This document shows positions 36,970 to 45,526 of a DNA stretch of 64,000 nt, one piece after another. The translations under genes were made by a program, and so were the position numbers. This stretch comes from Pedobacter steynii (GTDB lineage: Bacteria > Bacteroidota > Bacteroidia > Sphingobacteriales > Sphingobacteriaceae), in assembly GCF_900103665.1 (NCBI RefSeq), contig NZ_FNGY01000006.1, forward strand, positions 1-64,000, in the 5' to 3' direction. Within the stretch, counting starts at the first letter, position 1, and the number at the start of each line of letters is the position of its first letter. Below the pieces are notes generated by a model that saw only the letters and a list, made by a program, of their open reading frames with translations, was not told where the DNA came from and ran no database searches.

Positions 36970-38124
36970 TTAGTTGTTGTTTTTAACAATGATTTTTTTC
37001 CCTTTTAGGCCAAAGGATACTTCTCCGGTAAGCTCAAGCATTTCCAGAACTTCAGATACCTTAGTATATCTTGTCATCACACCTCCAAATTCTATGTTTT
37101 TAAGTGACTGATCCTGAAATATAACGTCGACGTCATACCACCTGGAAACTTTTCTCATGATACTTTCCAGAGATTCATCGCTAAAATTGAAATATCCGTT
37201 TTTCCATGCGATCACATTCTTCGTGTCAACAGAGATGACCTTTACCTCGTTTTTGTCAAGGATAGCCTGCTGCTCCGGTTTCAATAAAGTACCATTTATA
37301 TCCACACTTCCTTCGAGCAGTGTGGTTTTTGTTTCCGGCTCATTTTTGTATCCATTGATGTTAAAATGGGTTCCGTGAACGGTAACCAGTTGTCCATCGG
37401 AAACGACACGAAAAGGCTTCGATTTATCTTTGGCAACTTCAAAATAGGCTTCTCCGGTTATCAATACTTTTCTCTCTTTTAGTCCTGAAAAGCTGGCTGG
37501 AAATTGAACTGAGGATTCGGAATTTAGCCATATATGGGAACCATCAGGCAGAATCAGCTGATACTGCTCTCCTCTGGATGTCGTTAATGTATTGTAGGCT
37601 AAATGAGCCGTACTAATCTTATTTTTCTGCTTATAAATTAACTGTCCGTTTATAGTCTTGTAAACTTCTGTCCCGGTTTTTTTTAATAATGTCTCATCGA
37701 CAGCATCTGAAAGTGCAAATTCCTGCCCATTAGAAAGGGTCAGTGTTGCTGTACTTTTGCCGGGTATTGTCTCGTCATGGATGATTTTTGCAATACCAGG
37801 AGGAATCTCCCGATATTTAATGAATAATAGTCCTAACCCTATGGTGAGGATGACGATCGCTGCGGCAGCTATTCTTCTCCACATCGTTGCTATTCGGGGG
37901 CGGTTAATCCCTAATTCTTTTTTAATTCTTTTAAAAATAACCTGCCTGTGGGCATATTCATCTTTAGCATACGGGGTAAATAGCTCAATAGGTTCAACAG
38001 TAATTTGCTTAAACCAATCATCAAATTCAGTCTGCTCTTCCTTATTAAGTTTACCCTGAAGATATTTATGTGCGATCTCCTGAAGTCTTATCTCATCTGT
38101 TTTTTCCATCATTGTAATGGCCAT
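36970..38124 (-). CDS. FecR-family anti-sigma factor (locus 3)
   Basis: This 384-residue anti-sigma factor has a cytoplasmic N-terminus (about 1-80, LQEIAHKYLQGKLNKEEQTEFDDW), one membrane helix at about 83-103 (IAAAAIVILTIGLGLLFI), a FecR domain (LPDGSHIWLNSESSVQFP; GEAYFEVAKDKSKPF) and a C-terminal DUF4974 domain (FNFSDESLESIMRKVSRWYDVDV). In-frame ATGs at codons 5 and 6 are alternative starts. It follows the sigma gene by 68 bp. Confidence 0.94.
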   Translation of the reverse strand: MAITMMEKTDEIRLQEIAHKYLQGKLNKEEQTEFDDWFKQITVEPIELFTPYAKDEYAHRQVIFKRIKKELGINRPRIATMWRRIAAAAIVILTIGLGLLFIKYREIPPGIAKIIHDETIPGKSTATLTLSNGQEFALSDAVDETLLKKTGTEVYKTINGQLIYKQKNKISTAHLAYNTLTTSRGEQYQLILPDGSHIWLNSESSVQFPASFSGLKERKVLITGEAYFEVAKDKSKPFRVVSDGQLVTVHGTHFNINGYKNEPETKTTLLEGSVDINGTLLKPEQQAILDKNEVKVISVDTKNVIAWKNGYFNFSDESLESIMRKVSRWYDVDVIFQDQSLKNIEFGGVMTRYTKVSEVLEMLELTGEVSFGLKGKKIIVKNNN

Positions 38125-38192
38125 TTACAAACAAGTATCTTAAGTCAGATAAATGACACATGAAAAATAAAAAAAATAAAAATGCTCAGAAA

Positions 38193-38762
38193 TTAAAGTA
38201 AGAACCCTGAAAGGAAAGTATTCAGTTTGGTTCGAATTATTTTTTTTGTTCTCACTAAATTAGCATTGACAGCTTTCTCAGTCATCCCGGTCTCATTGGC
38301 AATTTCTCTGTGGCTCATTCCCTGTTCTTTATTCATGCGATAAATGATTGCACTTTTTTCGGGAAGCTCTCCGATAATTTCGTCCAGCCGGGAATAAAGT
38401 TCTTCGAAGTCCAAATATTGCTGAGTAGAATCATCCAGAATATCATAATCCAGAACATTGTCTTCTTCGGCCAATCGCTTCATCCTTTCCCGGCTCAGGA
38501 ATCTCAATACCCGGTACTTTACCGAAACAATCAGGTAGTTTTTAAATTCTGAATTGATTTCCAACTGTCCTCTTCTCTTCCATAACGAAACAAATACATC
38601 CTGAACGATATCCTCTGAAGCTCTCGTATTCCCTGTTTTTTGAACAGCGTAAAAGAGAACCTGTTTCCAATGACGGTTGTAAATCTCAGTAAATGCAGAA
38701 TCGTCTCCATCAGAAAATAAAGAGAGGAGCACGGAATCTGTTAGATTATGATATGACTTCAT
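38193..38762 (-). CDS. ECF RNA polymerase sigma factor (locus 3)
   Basis: This 189-residue ECF sigma factor heads locus 3. Region 2 is at about residues 10-80 (FTEIYNRHWKQVLFYAVQK; SEDIVQDVFVSLWKRR) and region 4 at about 125-180, with the helix-turn-helix HREIANETGMTEKAVNANLVRTK. It is expected to be held by the FecR next to it and to activate susCD. Confidence 0.94.
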   Translation of the reverse strand: MKSYHNLTDSVLLSLFSDGDDSAFTEIYNRHWKQVLFYAVQKTGNTRASEDIVQDVFVSLWKRRGQLEINSEFKNYLIVSVKYRVLRFLSRERMKRLAEEDNVLDYDILDDSTQQYLDFEELYSRLDEIIGELPEKSAIIYRMNKEQGMSHREIANETGMTEKAVNANLVRTKKIIRTKLNTFLSGFLL

Positions 38763-38954
38763 TTTGTTGGTAATCCCTTGGTTGGTTTGTAGTTGTTGGA
38801 GTAGTTAGGGGCGGTCGACTAAACTATTAACCATGTATTTCTGGTTAAAATTAGTAAAAAACTTCTAATTTGCTTAATTGAGTTAGTCTACAGTTAATTT
38901 TTAACACCCAGTGGTATCTGTTGAGGAACAGACACATTCAGCAGTTAGAAAAGC
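38763..38954. other. Upstream region of locus 3
   Basis: About 190 AT-rich bases hold the presumed promoter of the sigma gene. I see no clear operator. Confidence 0.4.
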
Positions 38955-39107
38955 TTATTTAAAAAACAGCTTGCCTTTGGTTTGGCCGTAGCTCGATTCA
39001 ATAACCAGAGTGGCGTCATCACGATAGGCGTATTTATTGCAATATTTTGTTTCGATATAAAGCTCCTTATCAACGACCTTGTATAAGTCTCTTTCCAGTC
39101 GTATATG
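38955..39107 (-). pseudogene. Remnant of a short hypothetical protein gene
   Basis: A minus-strand frame of about 50 codons ending at 38955 reads like real protein (HIRLERDLYKVVDKELYIE, then TKYCNKYAYRDDATLVIESS, then YGQTKGKLFFK) but has no in-frame ATG; the frame continues upstream only into the terminator hairpin at 39108-39143. It is probably the 3' end of a lost gene. The family is not recognised. Confidence 0.4.
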
Positions 39108-39143
39108 ATAAAGAGACTGTATTCCGGGATACAGTCTCTTTAT
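39108..39143 (-). terminator. Intrinsic terminator after the NmrA-like gene
   Basis: A perfect 15-bp stem (39108-39122 with 39129-39143) and the loop TCCGGG lie 23 bases after the stop of the NmrA-like gene. Confidence 0.8.
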
Positions 39144-39166
39144 TTTGAATCCGATGCGGCTTGTCC

Positions 39167-39922
39167 TTATCTTAAATTACCTGGTTTGCGGATCCAGTCT
39201 GCATAGGTTTCCTGACCAAGGCGGGGGCGATCTCCCGGCACCAGTGATTGGTCATTAATTTCCGCTCCGAAATATGGGGCATGTATGTCCGTTATTACCT
39301 TTCCGTTGTCATTTTTAAGGCTGAGGTATTGTCTGACGATCTCGTCCAGCCCTATCTTTTCAGGTCCGGCGACTTCTGTTGTTCCGTTCAATGGTGCTCC
39401 AAGTGTAATGTCGGCCAGTGCTGCAACGACATCGTCTGAAGCGATAGGTTGGAACTGAGCCGGCGATACATGGATTTGATCTCCCTGGATTCCTGCCTGT
39501 GCAATGCCGCCCACAAATTCAAAGAATTGTGTGGCATGAAGGATGGAGTAGGGGATTCCGGATTCCTTTATCAACTTTTCCTGTACCAGCTTGGCCTGGA
39601 AATAAGTATTTGCATTTGGACGGTCTGTGCCGACAACCGATAAGGCTACATGATGTTTTACGCCGGCGATGAGTTCGGCAACAATAAGATTTCGCCCTGA
39701 AGTTTCGAAGAATTCAAGGACTGCTTTTTGCTCAAATGATGGAGAGTTGGCCACGTCGACTACCACTTCTGCTCCCTTCAGGGCTTCATTAAGTCCTTCG
39801 CCCGTAACGGCATTTACTCCGGTACCTGGAGAAGCTGCCAGTACTTCGTGCCCGGCTTCAGTTAAGGTTTTTACCAGTTTTGTTCCGATGAGGCCAGTGC
39901 CTCCGATGACTACAATTTTCAT
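39167..39922 (-). CDS. NmrA-like NAD(P)-binding oxidoreductase/regulator (atypical SDR)
   Basis: This 251-residue protein has the Rossmann motif VIGGTGLIGTKLV at the N-terminus and the short-chain-dehydrogenase-like body of the NmrA/SDR-a group (VVVDVANSPSFEQKAVLEFFETS; HHVALSVVGTDR; YFQAKLVQEKLIKES). The classical YxxxK catalytic pair is degenerate (YFQAK). Proteins of this kind sense redox cofactors or reduce quinones. It is divergent from a TetR regulator, which probably controls it, and is followed by a terminator. Confidence 0.88.
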   Translation of the reverse strand: MKIVVIGGTGLIGTKLVKTLTEAGHEVLAASPGTGVNAVTGEGLNEALKGAEVVVDVANSPSFEQKAVLEFFETSGRNLIVAELIAGVKHHVALSVVGTDRPNANTYFQAKLVQEKLIKESGIPYSILHATQFFEFVGGIAQAGIQGDQIHVSPAQFQPIASDDVVAALADITLGAPLNGTTEVAGPEKIGLDEIVRQYLSLKNDNGKVITDIHAPYFGAEINDQSLVPGDRPRLGQETYADWIRKPGNLR

Positions 39923-40095
39923 ACGCTAATGCTAAAATTTAAGTTGTTTTTACTAATGACAATCCGGGTTTCAGAATTGGACAAGCTGAGCTCTTTTTTT
40001 TACAGCTGATAACTGGCTTCTTCTTTGTTTCAAATGGGTATAGCTGGATAGAATAATCTTTAGAAAGTAAAATAGAGAGAAATAACTTGCGGGAA

Positions 40096-40111
40096 TAGAC
40101 CGAATGGTTTA
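40096..40111. promoter_or_regulatory. TetR-type operator overlapping the tetR promoter
   Basis: The near-palindrome TAGACCGAATGGTTTA fits the TAGACC-N4-GGTCTA type of site used by NemR-like TetR regulators. It runs into TATTTTTG, which matches the Bacteroidota -7 box TAnnTTTG, and lies 25 bases ahead of the TetR start. Binding here would block transcription of the regulator and possibly of the divergent NmrA-like gene. Confidence 0.6.
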
Positions 40112-40135
40112 TTTTTGTGTCGTCAAATCATTTTC

Positions 40136-40714
40136 ATGAATAAAGCAGAACGAACCAGAAGATTTATTATTGAACAATCGGCACCTATCATTAACAAAAA
40201 AGGAATGGCAGGTACTTCTCTCAGCGACATCATGGAGGTTACAAAGCTGGCCAAAGGTGGGATCTATGGGAATTTCGAAAGTAAGGATGAGATCTGTTCG
40301 GAATCATTTTTATACCTGACCGAAACCTTGTCTCAGCAATTAGACAGGGCGGTATTACATGGAGAAACTGCAAAAGAGAAATTTTCTAATTTGTTGAATG
40401 CCTATAAAGGAATTAAAACTGAAGGTGGTTGCCCTATTCTGAACTTTGGTGTGGAAGCTGATGATACCCATCCGGGTATGAAAGAAAATGTTAAAAAGGT
40501 AATCCGCGCTTCTCAGAAAAGGTTTTTTGATATCCTGGCGAATGGGATGGCCAACAATGAAATATCACCAGATCTGGATCCAAAGAATTTTAGCATAAAA
40601 GTTTTTGCCATGATTGAAGGGGCAATCCTATGTGGGAGAGTGTTAGAGAGTAATGACCAAATGCGGATCGTATTGGATGCGATCCAGCATGAATTTGATG
40701 GCTGGTTAATATAA
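40136..40714 (+). CDS. TetR/AcrR-family transcriptional regulator
   Basis: This 192-residue regulator (ATG at 40136) has the TetR helix-turn-helix at about residues 10-55 (FIIEQSAPIINKKGMAGTSL, then SDIMEVTKLAKGGIYGNFESKDEI). The C-terminal part resembles the TetR_C group found in NemR-like and alkylation-stress repressors (GCPILNFGVEADDTHPGM), including a cysteine (in GGCPIL) that could react with electrophiles. It is divergent from the NmrA-like gene and flanked by two copies of a likely operator. Confidence 0.92.
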   Translation: MNKAERTRRFIIEQSAPIINKKGMAGTSLSDIMEVTKLAKGGIYGNFESKDEICSESFLYLTETLSQQLDRAVLHGETAKEKFSNLLNAYKGIKTEGGCPILNFGVEADDTHPGMKENVKKVIRASQKRFFDILANGMANNEISPDLDPKNFSIKVFAMIEGAILCGRVLESNDQMRIVLDAIQHEFDGWLI

Positions 40715-40729
40715 TTTTTTGCACTAATA

Positions 40730-40745
40730 AAGACTGATTGGTCTA
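40730..40745. promoter_or_regulatory. Second copy of the TetR-type operator, downstream of tetR
   Basis: AAGACTGATTGGTCTA repeats the motif at 40096-40111, and the following bases (TTTTGTACTTATCAAATC) also match those after the first copy (TTTTTGTGTCGTCAAATC). No gene starts here; a terminator follows 75 bases later. It may be a decoy site or the promoter of a lost gene. Confidence 0.5.
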
Positions 40746-40819
40746 TTTTGTACTTATCAAATCTTAAAAACGACAGACTGTCGCTGCTCTTTTTGATCCT
40801 GGAACTCATTTACAGCGGG

Positions 40820-40855
40820 CATAAAAAGAGGGTGTCTCGGCGCCCTCTTTTTATG
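40820..40855. terminator. Bidirectional terminator between tetR and GNAT genes
   Basis: A 13-bp stem (CATAAAAAGAGGG / CCCTCTTTTTATG) around a 10-base loop, with A-rich and T-rich flanks on the two sides, lies between the convergent TetR and GNAT genes. Confidence 0.85.
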
Positions 40856-40864
40856 TAATTCTGC

Positions 40865-41302
40865 CTATTTTAAAGAAGCGCTGAGATGAACTGCAGAGAA
40901 TTGAAATCCGTTTTTCAAATACAGTTTTTGCGCAGTATTGTTATCGAAACCTGTATCAAGTACTACTGCATCCATATGATTTGCTATCGCGATTGCGCGT
41001 ACATGGGCTAATAATTGAGAAGCAAAACCTTTCCCTCTATAAGATTCCAGTGTGGAGAGGTCATCAATATATATGATGTTTCCACTGTGCAATGAGGTCA
41101 TTGCACGATATCCTGCAAAGGCAACGACCTGATCATCCACTATAATTCCGGCCATGCTGTATTTTTCATTTTGCATCATCTCAGAAATCGTCGAAGACCA
41201 TTTGTTTTTATTCAGATGTGGCCTTAGCAGAAAAGCAACTTCCCAGCATTGTTCAATCTCTGTATCTGTCTTGATTATTTTAACCTGATAGGTATTGTCC
41301 AT
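40865..41302 (-). CDS. GNAT-family N-acetyltransferase
   Basis: This 145-residue acetyltransferase has the acetyl-CoA-binding signature ESYRGKGFASQLLAHV (RGKG loop) preceded by IIYIDDLSTL and followed by LDTGFDNNTAQKLYLKNGF. The substrate is unknown. Its promoter carries the bipartite motif shared with the MocR/azoreductase and AhpD-like promoters, which suggests common control by the MocR-type regulator. It is monocistronic. Confidence 0.9.
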   Translation of the reverse strand: MDNTYQVKIIKTDTEIEQCWEVAFLLRPHLNKNKWSSTISEMMQNEKYSMAGIIVDDQVVAFAGYRAMTSLHSGNIIYIDDLSTLESYRGKGFASQLLAHVRAIAIANHMDAVVLDTGFDNNTAQKLYLKNGFQFSAVHLSASLK

Positions 41303-41349
41303 ATTTTTTTATTTGTTATAAAATTAAGGCAATGACATGGATGCTAAAT

Positions 41350-41379
41350 ATACCAGTCCCGAAATAAAGGGTGGCCCAG
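41350..41379 (-). promoter_or_regulatory. Probable MocR-type operator upstream of the GNAT gene
   Basis: On the minus strand the site reads CTGGGC-N17-CTGGTAT and ends 48 bases before the GNAT start. The same pattern with identical spacing occurs at 44754-44783 and 46025-46054. The half-site TGGTAT is the complement of ATACCA, known as the half-site of the MocR-family regulator GabR. A -7-like TAATTTTA follows before the start codon. Confidence 0.65.
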
Positions 41380-41520
41380 TGTATTGATCCTGCTATGCCG
41401 GCTTCGAGTAGGATAATCCATCAGAAAAAGAGTTTAGTTCATTTTTTTTGATGTATGGAGCACTTATTTTTGATATGGTAAGAAGGAGGATATTGATTTA
41501 AACAAACACACACGAAAAGT

Positions 41521-43281
41521 ATGAAGTCTTATTTAACAATTGCGATTCTCTTCCTGCAGATTACGGTGCTAAAAGCACAATGGTCAGTTATTGATACAGA
41601 TCAGTATCCCCGACAATCATGGTATAAATATCAACCTTTTACAAAAACAGAATGGGAAGGGAGTAATTTTGCTTCTCCAGAGAAGATGAAATGGTTTACT
41701 GATGCCCGTTATGGTATGTTTATCCATTTCGGTTTATCCGCCTATGTTGATAAAGACGTCAGCTGGCCAATTTGTTATACACGTAAAGCTCCGGATACCG
41801 GTCATGGTGCCTACCCGGATAGTGTATGGCATAAATGGCCGTCGAAATTTAAACTTGAAAATTTTAATGCAGACGAATGGGTACAGATAGCCAGAGATGC
41901 AGGGATGAAGTATATTGTGGTGATTGGGAAGCATCACGATGGTTTTCATATGTGGGATACCCGGTTTTCAGATTTTAAAATTACCAATACTCCTTTCGGA
42001 CGTGATTTTCTTAAGGAGATTGCAGATGCTTGTCATAAAGTAAATATGCCCTTTGGGATTTATTATTCTCAGCGTGATTGGTATCATCCTGATTATTCGC
42101 CGGTAGACCCTTCTATGGTGAAAGCCTCGCCAGAGCCACCTTATTTTGAAGTGTTGCCGGGGAAGAAATTAGGCCCCGGACCATCACATAAAAAATATAT
42201 CGATTATCAATTTAATGTAGTGAGGGAACTTTGTACCAAATACGGGAAAATCGATTTGTTTTGGTTTGATGCTGCCTGGTGGGGGGGAATGTTTACTTCA
42301 GATATGTGGGATTCGGAGAATTTAACACGGATGATACGTAAACTGCAACCGGATATTGTGATCAATAATCGCGCAAGCGTTCCAGGAGATTTTGATACTC
42401 CGGAACAACAGATAGGCAGTTATCAATCCCGTCCATGGGAGAGCTGCATGACCTTGAATGGGGAATGGGCGCACTCTCCCAGCCCAAACAGATCAGAAAA
42501 AAGCTTAATCCGGGATCTGTTATCTTCTGCTCAGGGCAACGGAAATGTGCTCCTCAGTTGGGGACCGCTTTGGGATGGTAAATTTGATGTGGTTCAAAAG
42601 AAACTGTTGCTCGATATCGGCGGATGGCTAAAAAAATATGGTGATGGTGTTTATGGAACCAAAGGAGGACCATGGTTACCGGAGAAATGGGGAGGAGCAA
42701 CTTACAAAGGGAATAAGATCTATGTCTATGTTTACGACTGGAAGGATGGTAAACTAAGCTTGCCTGCTATACCTGGTAATGCCATTCTGAACTTAAAATA
42801 TTTAAATGTTTCAGGACGGCCTGCTTTTAAAATCAAAAAGGAGGAATGGCAGTTCAGTAGGCCGGAAAGCCCTGATGATATTGCCACAATAATAGAATTG
42901 GAGATGGCGAAACCGGTCGACGGAGTTTTGAACCGTCAAAAACAGTCTTTTTTTGACAGCCCTGAATACGGTTCTGCGATTAAAACTGCGGAAGTTACTA
43001 CCTCAGACTGGAAGAATGGGAAATACCTGCTTGATCTTAAAAAGAATCATCAGCTGACCGGTATAGCTATGTATGGCTGCAATGATCCAATTGTGATCAG
43101 CGTTTCGCTTAACGGTAAAAATTGGGAGAAAGCAGGCGTTATAAATTCTACCAAAAAAGAGATTACAATGACCACCTATTTAAGCGGAGCAGAAGTGCTT
43201 GGTAAAAATGTACGGTACCTGCAATTTAATAAACAAGGGAAATCCGGGTCTATCACATTTACCATTTATGCTAAGGAGTAA
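41521..43281 (+). CDS. GH29 alpha-L-fucosidase
   Basis: This secreted glycosidase removes terminal alpha-L-fucose. The signal peptide MKSYLTIAILFLQITVLKAQ is followed by the GH29 (beta/alpha)8 barrel: WFTDARYGMFIHFGLSAY, KYIVVIGKHHDGFHMWDT, and the nucleophile D250 in LFWFDAAWWGGM. The acid/base residue cannot be placed with certainty, as usual for this family. The C-terminal 170 residues form beta-sandwich domains. The 586-residue length fits. It is not inside an uptake locus, but with the GH95-like enzyme at 11-13 kb it makes two fucosidase-type genes in the window. Confidence 0.95.
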   Translation: MKSYLTIAILFLQITVLKAQWSVIDTDQYPRQSWYKYQPFTKTEWEGSNFASPEKMKWFTDARYGMFIHFGLSAYVDKDVSWPICYTRKAPDTGHGAYPDSVWHKWPSKFKLENFNADEWVQIARDAGMKYIVVIGKHHDGFHMWDTRFSDFKITNTPFGRDFLKEIADACHKVNMPFGIYYSQRDWYHPDYSPVDPSMVKASPEPPYFEVLPGKKLGPGPSHKKYIDYQFNVVRELCTKYGKIDLFWFDAAWWGGMFTSDMWDSENLTRMIRKLQPDIVINNRASVPGDFDTPEQQIGSYQSRPWESCMTLNGEWAHSPSPNRSEKSLIRDLLSSAQGNGNVLLSWGPLWDGKFDVVQKKLLLDIGGWLKKYGDGVYGTKGGPWLPEKWGGATYKGNKIYVYVYDWKDGKLSLPAIPGNAILNLKYLNVSGRPAFKIKKEEWQFSRPESPDDIATIIELEMAKPVDGVLNRQKQSFFDSPEYGSAIKTAEVTTSDWKNGKYLLDLKKNHQLTGIAMYGCNDPIVISVSLNGKNWEKAGVINSTKKEITMTTYLSGAEVLGKNVRYLQFNKQGKSGSITFTIYAKE

Positions 43282-43283
43282 TG

Positions 43284-44753
43284 TTAGGTTTCGCTGATGA
43301 TCGTCTTCAGAATTTTAAGCGCTGCTGTCATTTCATTTTCAGCTAGTGAGGCGAAGCCTAATCTCAGTCCATTGGTAGAGAAAGACTCGTTCTTGTAAAA
43401 AATTCCATTGTCGATAAACAGTCCCTTTTTCAAGGCAGCTTCAGACATTTTGATCAAATCGATCTTTTTATCAAAAGTTGACCATACCGCAAGTCCTCCT
43501 TCCGGTATTTTGAAGGTAATCTCCTCACTAAAATCCTTTTTAAGCAGCTCACAAAAGACATTCCTGCGTTGCTTATAGATTTTTAATGATTTCCGGAAAT
43601 ACCGGTCCATTTCTCCATTGTCGAACATCAGGGCAAATGCTTCCTCTAACACGGTATCTCCTTGTCTGTCTATCAGCTCTCTTAATGAAGCTGCGGCTGC
43701 TATAAATGCGGGAGGGCCTGCCATAAATCCAATCCTCAGGGCAGGGGCAAAAGTTTTAGTAACCGAACCGATGTAAATTACATTTTGATTGTGGTCAATA
43801 CTTGCCAGTGGTACATAAGGTTTATTATCGTAATGAAAATCAAAATCATAATCATCCTCTATAATTGCAAAACGGTGTTCCTTTGCGAGTTTTAGTAATT
43901 TTAACCTCCGGTCCATGCTCATGGTTACCGTGGTGGGGCAATGATGGTGAGGGATGATATAAACCGCTTTTATTTTTTTGTGCTGCAAGAGTTCTTCGAG
44001 ATGATCAATGTCCATACCATTGTCGTCGATAGGAATCCGTAAAAGGTTTGCACCAGCTTGCCTGAAAGTCTCGTCTGCACATAAATAGTTTGACAGGCCA
44101 ACGGCGATATGATCAGCAGGCTGGAGCAGGAGTTGCGCTGCTAAATAGATTCCCATCTGACTGCCTTTTGTAATCAGGATATTTTCAGGAGAGACCACCA
44201 AACCCCGGGTATTGGAAAGGTAATTGCAAATAGATTCCCGAAGATGTTCTGATCCTTTGGAGCTGCCATATTTAAGAAAATTTTTCCCATAGAATTTTCT
44301 GGAAATGCTTCGGTATTCGCGCATGAGCTGGTCTATCGGTGCCAGACGTACGTCGGGGAAACCATCGTCAATGGTGAGGATATTTTTCTGGAGGTTTTTG
44401 CTGGGGATCGAAGTTGTAAACTTATTCGTCCATATAAAAGCTTCCTGAGGGACCTTGTTTTTATCGATTTCGGGTATTTTGGTTTTAGAGAGAATGGGCA
44501 GGCTGGAAAGTACAAACACGCCCTTACGCTCAACAGATTCAGCCCAACCCTGACTAATCAATTCTTCATAAGCCAGTTTTACCGTGTTTCTGTTAATGCC
44601 GATTAATTCTGCGAGGATGCGGGAACTTGGCAATAGATCGGATGGCTGCAGTGTGCCATCGGTAATCAATGAGATGAAACTATTGCAGACCTGAATGTAA
44701 AGCGTTACAGCAGCATCTCGATCAATCTGAATTAATGATTTGTAAGGTAACAT
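43284..44753 (-). CDS. MocR/PdxR-family regulator (GntR helix-turn-helix fused to aminotransferase-like domain)
   Basis: This protein has 489 residues from the ATG at 44753; upstream codons do not resemble the family. The winged helix of the GntR type is at about 15-80 (LYIQVCNSFISLITDGTLQP, then LLPSSRILAELIGINRNTVKLAYEEL), followed by a class I aminotransferase fold that binds pyridoxal phosphate (YIIPHHHCPTTVTMSMDRR; EDDYDFDF; the lysine in YIGSVTKTFAPALRIGF). It is divergent from the azoreductase gene. The likely operator starts immediately upstream of its start codon, so it probably regulates itself as well as the azoreductase, GNAT and AhpD-like genes. Confidence 0.92.
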   Translation of the reverse strand: MLPYKSLIQIDRDAAVTLYIQVCNSFISLITDGTLQPSDLLPSSRILAELIGINRNTVKLAYEELISQGWAESVERKGVFVLSSLPILSKTKIPEIDKNKVPQEAFIWTNKFTTSIPSKNLQKNILTIDDGFPDVRLAPIDQLMREYRSISRKFYGKNFLKYGSSKGSEHLRESICNYLSNTRGLVVSPENILITKGSQMGIYLAAQLLLQPADHIAVGLSNYLCADETFRQAGANLLRIPIDDNGMDIDHLEELLQHKKIKAVYIIPHHHCPTTVTMSMDRRLKLLKLAKEHRFAIIEDDYDFDFHYDNKPYVPLASIDHNQNVIYIGSVTKTFAPALRIGFMAGPPAFIAAAASLRELIDRQGDTVLEEAFALMFDNGEMDRYFRKSLKIYKQRRNVFCELLKKDFSEEITFKIPEGGLAVWSTFDKKIDLIKMSEAALKKGLFIDNGIFYKNESFSTNGLRLGFASLAENEMTAALKILKTIISET

Positions 44754-44783
44754 CTGGGCTGTAGTGTTTATGAGAATTGGTAT
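44754..44783 (+). promoter_or_regulatory. Probable MocR-type operator between mocR and azoreductase genes
   Basis: CTGGGC-N17-TTGGTAT lies directly against the MocR start codon and upstream of the azoreductase promoter. Spacing is the same as in the two sites at 41350 and 46025, so this is the presumed autoregulatory site. Confidence 0.65.
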
Positions 44784-44806
44784 GCAAATATAATCCAATG
44801 GCTCTT

Positions 44807-44814
44807 TAATTTTG
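44807..44814 (+). promoter_or_regulatory. Promoter -7 box of the azoreductase gene
   Basis: TAATTTTG matches the Bacteroidota consensus TAnnTTTG exactly and lies 15 bases before the azoreductase start. The MocR-type motif lies just upstream. Confidence 0.5.
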
Positions 44815-44829
44815 TCTAAAATTATTAGA

Positions 44830-45471
44830 ATGAAGAAAGTATTAGTCATTAATTCGAGCGCAAGAACAGGAAGATCTCAAAGTAGAAAGCTTACCGAAGT
44901 ATTTGTTGACCATTGGAGAAGTATCCATAGCAATCCGGTGATCAGGTTTCGTGAGCTTGGAAATGCCGATGTGCCCCATATCAACGAAAATTGGATTGCT
45001 GCGGCCTTCAAACCCGCAGAAGACAGATCTGAACAGGAAGTTGAGGCTTTAAAAATAAGCGATGTGTATATTGCCGAATTAAAGGAAGCAGATGTGATTG
45101 TGTTGGGCACTCCGATGTACAATTGGTCAATTCCCAGCGCGCTCAAAGCTTATATCGACCAGGTGGTGAGAGTGAACGAAACCTGGAAGCGGAATCCGGA
45201 CAATATGCAAAATCCATATATTGGTCTTCTTGAAAATAAGACCGTATTTCTATTGTTAGCCAGAGGGGCACAAGGATATGAAAAAGGAGGATACAACGAA
45301 CACATCGATTTTCAGACCGACTACTTAAAGACCGTGTTTAATATTATTGGGATTAATAACATTCATGTGATTGCGATTAACGGAGAATCTTTTGATGCAG
45401 AAAAATATAGGAACGCTATAGCTGCCTCACATCAAGAGGTGAAAGCGCTGATGGAAACGGAATTGGTATAA
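44830..45471 (+). CDS. FMN-dependent NADH-azoreductase-like NAD(P)H oxidoreductase
   Basis: This 213-residue flavodoxin-fold enzyme (ATG at 44830) transfers two electrons from NAD(P)H to quinones or azo compounds using FMN. The FMN phosphate loop is NSSARTGRSQS and the second FMN segment is GTPMYNWSIPSALKAYIDQVVR, both as in AzoR. A later segment LLLARGAQGYEKGG also fits. It is divergent from the MocR-type regulator and followed by a terminator. A role in coping with quinones or electrophiles is likely. Confidence 0.92.
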   Translation: MKKVLVINSSARTGRSQSRKLTEVFVDHWRSIHSNPVIRFRELGNADVPHINENWIAAAFKPAEDRSEQEVEALKISDVYIAELKEADVIVLGTPMYNWSIPSALKAYIDQVVRVNETWKRNPDNMQNPYIGLLENKTVFLLLARGAQGYEKGGYNEHIDFQTDYLKTVFNIIGINNIHVIAINGESFDAEKYRNAIAASHQEVKALMETELV

Positions 45472-45475
45472 ACAT

Positions 45476-45508
45476 AAAAAGCACGGTCCTTAAAGACTGT
45501 GCTTTTTT
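45476..45508. terminator. Bidirectional terminator
   Basis: Arms AAAAAGCACGGTC and GACTGTGCTTTTTT (one mismatch) around the loop CTTAAA lie between the convergent azoreductase and AhpD-like genes. Confidence 0.85.
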
Positions 45509-45526
45509 ATGTTCCTGGCATCCACG

